DNA from: Acropora yongei
Lineage: Eukaryota > Cnidaria > Anthozoa > Scleractinia > Acroporidae
Reading direction: 5' to 3'
Assembly (NCBI GenBank): GCA_014634225.1
Contig: BLFN01000732.1
Span: 1,152,773 to 1,167,772 of the forward strand
DNA: 15,000 bases
Below the pieces are notes generated by a model. That model was not told the origin of the DNA. It saw only the letters and a program-made list of their open reading frames with translations, and did not search any database. The position numbers and the translations under genes are program-made. This document shows, in pieces, positions 7,614 through 15,000 of this stretch (position 1 is the first letter of the stretch; each line of letters opens with the position of its first letter).

Positions 7614-7966
7614 CCTAAAATAGGTTGTTTGCACAAAAAGTTGCTAGTTTTGGCGAGATCGACACGTTTTGGTGGTTTTTACAAAATGCCATAGATTTTG
7701 CAACTTTTTCCTTAAAATTGGTCAAAACCTTAAAACATGTTAGTTTGCACAAAAAGTTGCTAGTTTTGGCGAGATCGACACGTTTTGGTGGTTTTTCACA
7801 AAATATCATAGTTTTTTGACACTTTTTGGTAAAAGTTTGGTTGAGACCCTAAAACATGGTAGTTTCCACAAAAAAGTTGCTAGTTTTGGAGAGATCGACA
7901 CGTTTTTCTGGTTTTTCACAAAATGCCATAATTTTTGCAACTTTTTGCTAAAAACTTGGTCAAAAG

Positions 7967-8909
7967 CCTAAAACATGCTAGTTTCCACAAAAAAGTTGCT
8001 AGTTTTGGCGAGATCGACACGTTTTGGTGGTTTTTTACAAAATGCCATGGTTTTTTCAACTTTTTGCTAAAAACTTGGTCAAAACCCTAAAACATGGTAG
8101 TTTAGACAAAAAGTTGGTATTTTTGGCGAGATCGACACGTTTTAATGGTTTTTCACAAAATGCCATAGTTTTTGCAACTTTTTGCTAAAAATTTGGTGAA
8201 AACCCTAAAACATGGTAGTTTGTACAAAAAGTTCCTTGTTTTAGCGAGATTGACGGGTTTTTGTGGTCTTTCACAAAATACCATAGTTTTTGCAACATTT
8301 TACTAAAAACTTGGTCAAAACCCTAAAACATGGTACTTTGCAAAAAAAGTTGCTAGTTCTTGCGAGATCGACACGTCTTGGTGGTTTTTCACAAAATGCC
8401 ATAGATTTTGCAACTTTTTCCTAAAAATTTGGTCAAAACCCTAAAACATGGTAGTTTGCAAAAAAAGTAGGTAGTTTTGGGGACATAGACACGTTTTGGT
8501 CGTTTTTCACAAAATGCCATAGTTTTTGCAACTTTTTGCTAAAAATTTGGTTAAAACCCTAAAGCATGGTAGTTTCCACAAAAATCTCCTACCTTTGGCA
8601 AGATCGACACGTTTTGGTAGTTTTTTACAAAATGCCATAGTTTTTGCAACTTTTTTCTAAAAATTTGGTCAAAACCCTAAAACATGGTTATTTGCACAAA
8701 ACGTTGCTCGTTTTGGCGATATCGACACATTTTGGTGGTTTTCCCCAAAATGCCGTAGTCTTGCAACTTTTTGCTAAAAATTTGGTCAAAACCCTATAAC
8801 ATGATAGTTTGAACAAAAAGTTGCTAGTTTTGGGACATCAACAAATTTTAATGGTTTTTCACAAAATGCAATAGTTTTTGCAACTTTTTGCTAAAAATTT
8901 GGTCAAAAC
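7967..8909. repeat. Eight-monomer block J-K-L-M-A-B-C-D, first copy
   Basis: The starts are 7967, 8086, 8204, 8322, 8440, 8558, 8676 and 8793. Markers in order: J begins after AAAAGCC and has GTTTCCACA; K has GTTTAGACA and TTTTAATGG; L has GTTTGTACA; M has GGTACTTTGC and GACACGTCTTGG; A has AAAGTAGGTAG and GATAGACAC; B has AAATCTCCTACC; C has ATGGTTATTTGC and GCGATATCGAC; D has CCTATAACATGATAG and ACATCAACAAA. The same order recurs at 10491-11435. Confidence 0.8.
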
Positions 8910-9742
8910 CCTAAGACATGGTAGTTTGCACAAGAAGTTCCTAACTTTGGCGAGATCGACACGTTTTGGTGGTTTTTCACAAAATGCCATAGTTTTTGCA
9001 ACTTTTTGCTAAAAACTTGGTCAAAACCCTAAAACATGGTAGTTTGCACAAGAAAGTCGCTAGTTTTGGCAAGATCGACACGTTTTTGTGGTTTTTCACA
9101 AAATGCCATAGTTTTTGCAACTTTTTGGTAAAAACTTGGTCAAAAACCTAAAACATGGTAGTTTACACAAAAAAGTTGCTAGTTTTGGCGAGATCGACAC
9201 GTTTTTGTGGTTTTTCACAAAATGCCATAGTTTTTGCAACTTTTTGGTAAAAACTTGGTCAAAACCCTAAAACATGGTAGTTTACACAAAAAAGTTGCTA
9301 GTTTTGGCGAGATCGACACGTTTTTGTGGTTTTTTCACAAAATGCCAGAGTTTTTGCAACTTTTTCGTAAAAACTTGGTCAAAACCCTAAAACATGGTAG
9401 TTTACGCAAAAGAGTTGCTAGTTTTGGCGAGATCGACACGTTTTTGTGGTTTTTCACAAAATGCCATAGTTTTTTACCTTTTTTGCTAAAAAATTGGTCA
9501 AAACCCTAAAACATGGTAGTTTCAACAAAAAGTTGGTAGTTCTGGCGAGATCAACACGTTTTGGTGGTTTTTCACAAAATGCCATAGTTTTTTACACTTT
9601 TTGCTAAAAAATTTTGTCAAAACCATAAAACATGGTAGTTTGAACAAAAAGTTGCTAGTTTTGGCGAGATCAACAGGTTTTGGTGGTTTTTCACAAAATG
9701 CAATAGTTTTTGCAACTTTTTTGCTAACAATTTTGTCAAAAC

Positions 9743-9780
9743 CCTAAAACATCGTGGTTTGACAAAAAGTTGGTCAAAAC
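9743..9780. repeat. 38-bp short monomer, second copy
   Basis: This unit has the same length and the same internal break as the one at 7576-7613: AAAAAGTT joined directly to GGTCAAAAC. The ends preceding both also share ATTTTGTCAAAACC. It is followed by a normal monomer at 9781. Confidence 0.8.
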
Positions 9781-10017
9781 CCTAAAACATGGTAGTTTTT
9801 ACAAAATGTTGCTAGTTTAAGTGAGATCGACACGTTTTGGAGTTTTTTTACAAAACCCATAGTTTTTTACTCTTTTTGCTAAAAACTTGGTCAAGACCCT
9901 AAAACATGGTAGTTTGCAAAAAAAGTTGCTAGTTCTGGCAAGATCGACACGTCTTGGTTTTTTTTTTAACAAAATGCCATAGATTTTGCAACTTTTTGCT
10001 AAAAAATTGGTCAAAAC

Positions 10018-10727
10018 CCTAAAACATGGTAGTTTGCAAAAAAAGTAGGTAGTTTTGGGGAGATAGACACGTTTTGGTCGTTTTTCACAAAATGCCATAG
10101 TTTTTGCAACTTTTTGCTAAAAATTTGATGCAAACCCTAAAACATGGTAGTTTGCACAAAAAGTTCCTAACTTTGGCGAGATGGACACGTTTTGGTGGTT
10201 TTTCACAAAATGCCATAGTTTTTGCAACTTTTTTCTAAAAATTTGGTCAAAACCTTAAAACATGGTACTTTGCACAAAAAGTTGCTAGTTTTGGCGAGAC
10301 CAACACATTTTGCTGGATTTCCCTAAAATGCCATAGTTTTTGCCACTGTTTGCTAAAAACTTGGTCAAAACCCTAAAACATCGTAGTTTGCACAAGAAAG
10401 TTGCTAGTTTTGACGAGATCGACACGTTTTTGTGATTTTCCCCAAAATGCCATAGTTTTTTCAACTTTTTGCTAAAAACTTGGCCAAAAGCCTAAAACAT
10501 GGTAGTTTCCACAATAAAGTTGCTAGTTTTGGCGAGATCGACACGTTTTGGTGGTTTTTTACAAAATGCCATAGTTTTTTCAACTTTTTGCTAAAAACTT
10601 GGTCAAAACCCTAAAACATGGTAGTTTAGACAAAAGATTGGTATTTTTGGCGAGATCGACACGTTTTAATGGTTTTTCACAAAATGCCATAGTTTTTGCA
10701 ACTTTTTGCTAAAAATTTGGTGAAAAC
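10018..10727. repeat. Six-monomer block A-E-H-I-J-K, first copy
   Basis: The starts are 10018, 10136, 10253, 10372, 10491 and 10610. E is marked by AAAAGTTCCTAACTTTGGCG, H by GAGACCAACACATTTTGCTG, I by ACATCGTAGTTTGCACAAG, J by TTTCCACAATAAAG and K by GTTTAGACAAAA. The same six occur in order at 13566-14275, about 3,548 bp away. Both copies are 710 bp long. Confidence 0.8.
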
Positions 10728-11435
10728 CCTAAAACATGGTAGTTTGTACAAAAAGTTGCTTGTTTTAGCGAGATTGACAGGTTTTTGTGGTTTTTTACAA
10801 AATACCATAGTTTTTGCAACATTTTGCTAAAAACTTGGTCAAAACCCTAAAACATGGTACTTTGCAAAAAAAGTTGCTAGTTCTTGCGAGATCGACACGT
10901 CTTGGTGGTTTTTCACAAAATGCCATAGATTTTGCAACTTGTTGCTAAAAATTTGGTCAAAACCCTAAAACATGGTAGTTTGCAAAAAAAAGTAGGTAGT
11001 TTTGGGGAGATAGACACGTTTTGGTCGTTTTTCACAAAATGCCATAGTTTTTGCAACTTTTTGCTAAAAATTTGGTTAAGACACTAACGCATGGTAGTTT
11101 CCACAAAAATCTCCTACCTTTGGCAAGATCGACACGTTTTGGTAGTTTTTTACAAAATGCCATAGTTTTTGCAACTTTTTTCTAAAAATTTGGTCAAAAC
11201 CCCAAAAGATGGTTATTTGCACAAAATGTTGCTCGTTTTGGCGATATCGACACGTTTGGTGGTTTTCCCCAAAATGCCGTAGTTTTTGCAACTTTTTGCT
11301 AAAAATTTGGTCAAAACCCTATAACATGATAGTTTGAACAAAAAGTTGCTAGTTTTGGCCACATCAACAAATTTTAATGGTTTTTCACAAAATGCAATAG
11401 TTTTTGCAACTTTTTGCTAAAAATTTGGTCAAAAC
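10491..11435. repeat. Eight-monomer block J-K-L-M-A-B-C-D, second copy
   Basis: The starts are 10491, 10610, 10728, 10846, 10964, 11083, 11201 and 11318. This is the same series of marker variants as 7967-8909, displaced by about 2,525 bp, with block lengths of 945 and 943 bp. Private changes, such as the GACACTAACGC start of B here, show it has diverged since copying. Confidence 0.8.
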
Positions 11436-12378
11436 CCTAAAACATGGTAGTTTGCAAAAAAAGTAGGTAGTTTTGGGGAGATAGACACGTTTTGGTCGTT
11501 TTTCACAAAATGCCATAGTTTTTGCAACTTTTTGCTAAAAATTTGGTTAAGACACTAACGCATGGTAGTTTCCACAAAAATCTCCTACGTTTGGCAAGAT
11601 CGACACGTTTTGGTAGTTTTTTACAAAATGCCATAGTTTTTGCAACTTTTTTCTAAAAATTTGGTCAAAACCCCAAAAGATGGTTATTTGCACAAAATGT
11701 TGCTCGTTTTGGCGATATCGACACATTTTGGTGGTTTTCCCCAAAATGCCGTAGTTTTTGCAACTTTTTGCTAAAAATTTGGTCAAAACCCTATAACATG
11801 ATAGTTTGAACAAAAAGTTGCTAGTTTTGGCCACATCAACAAATTTTAATGGCTTTTCACAAAATGCAATAGTTTTTGCAACTTTTTGCTAAAAATTTGG
11901 TCAAAACCCTAAAACATGGTAGTTTGCAAAAAAAGTAGGTAGTTTTGGGGAGATAGACACGTTTTGGTCGTTTTTCACAAAATGCCATAGTTTTTGCACT
12001 TTTTGCTAAAAATTTGGTTAAAACCCTAAAGCATGGTAGTTTCTACAAAAATCTCCTTCTTTTGGCAAGATCGACACGTTTTGGTAGTTTTTTACAAAAT
12101 GCCATAGTTTTTGCAACTTTTTTCTAAAAATTTGGTCAAAACCCTAAAACATGGTTATTTGCACAAAATGTTGCTCGTTTTGGCGATATCGACACATTTT
12201 GGTGGTTTTCCCCAAAATGCCGTAGTTTTTGCAACTTTTTGCTAAGAATTTGGTCAAAACCCTATAACATGATAGTTTGAACAAAAAGTTGCTAGTTTTG
12301 GCGACATCAACAAATTTTAATGGTTTTTCACAAAATGCAATAGTTTTTGCAACTTTTTGCTAAAAATTTGGTCAAAAC
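10964..12378. repeat. Tetramer higher-order repeat A-B-C-D, three tandem copies
   Basis: The copies are 10964-11435 (472 bp), 11436-11907 (472 bp) and 11908-12378 (471 bp). Each has the order A (GTAGGTAG, GATAGACAC), B (ATCTCCT), C (GGTTATTTGC, GATATCGAC) and D (ATAACATGATAG, ACATCAACAAA). The first two copies share B starting CACTAACGC and C starting with CCAAAAGATGG; the third has CCTAAAGC and CCTAAAAC instead, as in the copy at 8440. Single copies also occur at 8440-8909 and, with a chimeric A, at 13092-13565. Confidence 0.85.
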
Positions 12379-12496
12379 CCTAAAACATGGTAGTTTGCAC
12401 AAAAAGTTCCTAACTTTGGCGAGATCGACACGTTCTGGTGGTTTTTCACAAAATGCCATAGTTTTTGCAACTTTTTGCTAAAAACTTGGTCAAAAC

Positions 12497-13210
12497 CCTA
12501 AAACATGGTAGTTTGCACAAGAAAGTTGCTAGTTTTGGCAAGATCGACACGTTTTTGTGGTTTTTCACAAAATGCCACAGTTTTTGCAACTTTTTGCTAA
12601 AAACTTGGTCAAAACCCTAAAACATGGTAGTTTACACAAAAAAGTTGCTAGTTTTGGCCAGATCGACACGTTTTTGTGGTTTTTCACAAAATGCCATAGT
12701 TTTTGCAACTTTTTGGTAAAAACTTGGTCAAAACCCTAAAACATGGTAGTTTACACAAAAAAATTGCTAGTTTTGGCGAGATCGACACGTTTTTGTGGTT
12801 TTTCACAAAATGCCATAGTTTTTGCAACTTTTTGCTAAAAACTTGGTCAAAACCCTAAAACATGGTAGTTTGCACAAGAAAGTTGCTAGTTTTGGCAAGT
12901 TCGACACGTTTTTGTGGTTTTTCACAAAATGCCATAGTTTTTGCAACTTTTTGGTAAAAACTTGGTCAAAACCCTTAAACATGGTAGTTTACACAAAAAA
13001 GTTGCTAGTTTTGGCGAGATCGACACGCTTTTGTGGTTTTTCACAAAATGCCATAGTTTTTGCAACTTTTTGGTAAAAACTTGGTCAAAACCCTAAAACA
13101 TGGTAGTTTACACAAAAAAATTGCTAGTTTTGGGGAGATAGACACGTTTTGGTCGTTTTTCACAAAATGCCATAGTTTTTGCAACTTTTTGCTAAAAATT
13201 TGGTTAAGAC
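12497..13210. repeat. Trimer higher-order repeat, two copies of 357 bp
   Basis: The monomer starts are 12497, 12616, 12735, then 12854, 12973, 13092, so both trimers are exactly 357 bp (3 x 119). The order is G (TTTGCACAAGAAAGTTGC with TTTTGGCAAG), F (TTTACACAAAAAAGTTGC) and F' (TTTACACAAAAAAATTGC). The last unit switches to A-type sequence partway (separate entry). A similar E-G-F-F series is at 8910-9504. Confidence 0.8.
13092..13210. repeat. Chimeric monomer F'/A
   Basis: The first third (GGTAGTTTACACAAAAAAATTG, split around 13100-13121) is F'. From about 13128 the unit continues GGGGAGATAGACACG and TTTTGGTCG, which is A. The next units are B, C, D and A in order. This is a visible crossover point between a trimer block and a tetramer block, with the breakpoint inside the shared GCTAGTTTTGG stretch. 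Confidence 0.8.
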
Positions 13211-13565
13211 ACTAACGCATGGTAGTTTCCACAAAAATCTCCTACCTTTGGCAAGATCGACACGTTTTGGTAGTTTTTTACAAAATGCCATAGTTTTTGC
13301 AACTTTTTTCTAAAAATTTGGTCAAAACCCCAAAAGATGGTTATTTGCACAAAATGTTGCTCGTTTTGGCGATATCGACACATTTTGGTGGTTTTCCCCA
13401 AAATGCCGTAGTTTTTGCAACTTTTTGCTAAAAATTTGGTCAAAACCCTATAACATGATAGTTTGAACAAAAAGTTGCTAGTTTTGGCCACATCAACAAA
13501 TTTTAATGGTTTTTCACAAAATGCAATAGTTTTTGCAACTTTTTGCTAAAAATTTGGTCAAAACC

Positions 13566-14868
13566 CTAAAACATGGTAGTTTGCAAAAAAAGTAGGTAGT
13601 TTTGGGGAGATAGACACGTTTTGGTCGTTTTTTACAAAATGCCATAGTTTTTGCAACTTTTTGCTAAAAATTTGGTCAAAACCCTAAAACATGGTAGTTT
13701 GCACAAAAAGTTCCTAACTTTGGCGAGATCGACACGTTTTGGTGGTTTTTCACAAGATGCCATAGTTTTTGCAACTTTTTTCTAAAAATTTGGTCAAAAC
13801 CTTAAAACATGGTACTTTGCACAAAAAGTTGCTAGTTTTGGCGAAACCAACACATTTTGCTGGATTTCCCTAAAATGCCATAGTTTTTGCAACTGTTTGC
13901 TAAAAACTTGGTCAAAACCCAAAAACATCGTAGTTTGCACAAGAAAGTTGCTAGTTTTGACGAGATCGACACGTTTTTGTGATTTTCCCCAAAATGCCAT
14001 AGTTTTTTTAACTTTTTGCTAAAAACTTGGTCAAAAGCCTAAAACATGGTAGTTTCCACAATAAAGTTGCTAGTTTTGGCGAGATCGACACGTTTTGGTG
14101 GTTTTTTTACAAAATGCCATAGTGTTTTCAACTTTTTGCTAAAAACTTGATCAAAACCCTAAAACATAGTAGTTTAGACAAAAAGTTGGTATTTTTGGCG
14201 AGATCGACACGTTTTAATGGTTTTTCACAAAATGCCATAGTTTTTGCAACTTTTTGCTAAAAATTTGGTCAAAACCCTAAAACATGGTAGTTTGCACAAA
14301 AAGTTCCTAACTTTGGCGAGATTGACACGTTCTGGTGGTTTTTCACAAAATGCCATAGTTTTTGCAACTTTTTGCTAAAAACTTGGTCAAAACCCTAAAA
14401 CATGGTAGTTTGCACAAGAAAGTTGCTAGTTTTGGCGAGACCAACACATTTTGCTGGATTTCCCTAAAATGCCATAGTTTTTGCAACTGTTTGCTAAAAA
14501 CTTGGTCAAAACCCAAAAACATCGTAGTTTCCACAAGAAAGTTGCTAGTTTTGACGAGATCGACACGTTTTTGTGATTTTCCCCAAAATGCCATAGTTTT
14601 TTTAACTTTTTGCTAAAAACTTGGTCAAAAGCCTAAAACATGGTAGTTTCCACAATAAAGTTGCTAGTTTTGCTGAGATCGACACGTTTTTGTGATTTTT
14701 CACAAAATGCCATAGTTTTTGCAACTTTTTGCTAAAAAGTTGGTCAAAACCCTAAAACATGGTAGTTTGCACAAAAAAGTTGCTAGTTTTGGCGAGATCG
14801 ACACGTTTTTGTGGTCTTCCACAAAATGCCATAGTTTTTGCAATTTTTTGCTAAAAATTTGGTCAAAA
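13566..14868. repeat. A-E-H-I-J-K block, second copy, plus E-H-I-J tandem copy
   Basis: The starts are 13566 (A), 13683 (E), 13800 (H), 13919 (I), 14038 (J) and 14158 (K), then E, H, I and J again at 14276, 14394, 14513 and 14632, a period of about 593 bp. The minus-strand frames at 13794-14000 and 14388-14594 translate almost identically, which confirms the copy. The second E and the start of the second H (GCACAAGAAAG, GACACGTTCTGG) instead match 12379-12540, so this copy is a mosaic. Confidence 0.8.
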
Positions 14869-15000
14869 CCCTAAAACATGGTAGTTTGCACAAAAAAGTT
14901 GCTAGGTTTGGCGAGATCGACACGTTTTTCGGGGTTTTCACAAAATGTCATAGCTTTTGGAACTTTTTGCTAAAAACTTGGTCAAAATCGTAAAACATGG

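Larger units (their letters stand above)
6394..15000. repeat. Satellite DNA array, 118-119 bp monomer, about 74 copies
   Basis: This is a direct tandem array that fills the rest of the window and continues past it. The consensus begins CCTAAAACATGGTAGTTTGC and passes through AAAAAGTTGCTAGTTTTGGC, GAGATCGACACGTTTTGG, CACAAAATGCCATAG, TTTTTGCAACTTTTTGC and TAAAAATTTGGTCAAAAC. Counting CCT starts gives 74 complete units, two of them only 38 bp, plus a 12-base partial unit at 14989. Unit length is 116-120 bp otherwise. All units have the same orientation. Monomer types recur in set orders (separate entries). The period is 118, which is 1 modulo 3, so open frames of 60-131 codons on both strands arise from the repeat and are not genes. 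The array could be centromeric, pericentromeric or a dispersed block; the window cannot tell. Confidence 0.97.

Noticed and set aside
6394..15000. CCCTAAA in every monomer, as in plant-type telomeres
   Set aside because: It occurs once per 118 bp, never in tandem, so it is not telomeric sequence.
6394..15000. CRISPR array or bacterial-type repeat-spacer structure
   Set aside because: There are no constant repeats with unique spacers; the whole unit repeats, and the context is eukaryotic.
6394..15000. Hammerhead ribozyme in the satellite monomer
   Set aside because: The conserved CTGATGA and GAAA core elements are not present in the consensus on the strand read; only a simple dyad is seen.
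6394..15000. CENP-B box
   Set aside because: No TTCG....A..CGGG-like motif was found in the consensus, so no centromere claim is made from it.

Overview
The window looks like part of an animal nuclear genome, most likely a cnidarian (anthozoan). It is AT-rich, has no bacterial-style dense gene packing, and is made of decayed transposable elements, one broken multi-domain gene and a large satellite array. The cnidarian call is an inference from the kind of elements present (an L2/CR1-like LINE, a Ty3/Gypsy-like LTR remnant, a hairpin MITE, a SWIM-YqaJ-PHD gene). No database search was possible.

Left part (1-4737): repeat-derived, mostly dead DNA. There is a foldback hairpin (499-599) next to a 190-bp MITE-like element with terminal inverted repeats (606-795). 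Weak minus-strand exon-like segments follow (1179-1333 and 1445-1690), then a possible minus-strand polypurine tract with LTR edge (1781-1798). Further right lie a Gypsy-like gag capsid scrap (2555-2689), a polypurine tract and a 107-bp LTR with perfect 8-bp ends (2837-2953), and a frameshifted LINE ORF2 fragment running from the linker region into the reverse transcriptase domain (about 3090-4059). No intact gene was found here.

Middle (4738-6393): a single plus-strand pseudogene. Read across three frames it encodes an N-terminal region, a SWIM zinc finger, a YqaJ/lambda-exonuclease-type nuclease fold and the first half of a PHD finger. It carries several frameshifts and in-frame stops, and an Arg where the ExK catalytic Lys is expected. 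It is cut off inside the PHD finger by the satellite.

Right part (6394-15000, continuing beyond the window): a direct tandem array of 74 complete units plus a partial one, with a 118-119 bp monomer. The monomers fall into about a dozen recognisable variants (called A to M here) that recur in fixed orders. This gives higher-order repeats: a tetramer of about 472 bp three times in a row, a trimer of exactly 357 bp twice, a pentamer of about 593 bp, and two eight-monomer blocks copied thousands of bases away. Two identical-length 38-bp short monomers and a chimeric monomer mark recombination events. Each monomer has an 11-bp dyad, roughly 10-bp-phased A/T tracts, and all its CpGs in one 15-bp core. 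Open frames inside the array are by-products of the repeat, not genes.

The strongest candidates for something undescribed are the mosaic architecture of this satellite and its exact junction with the SWIM-YqaJ-PHD pseudogene. I see no intact functional gene system in the window.
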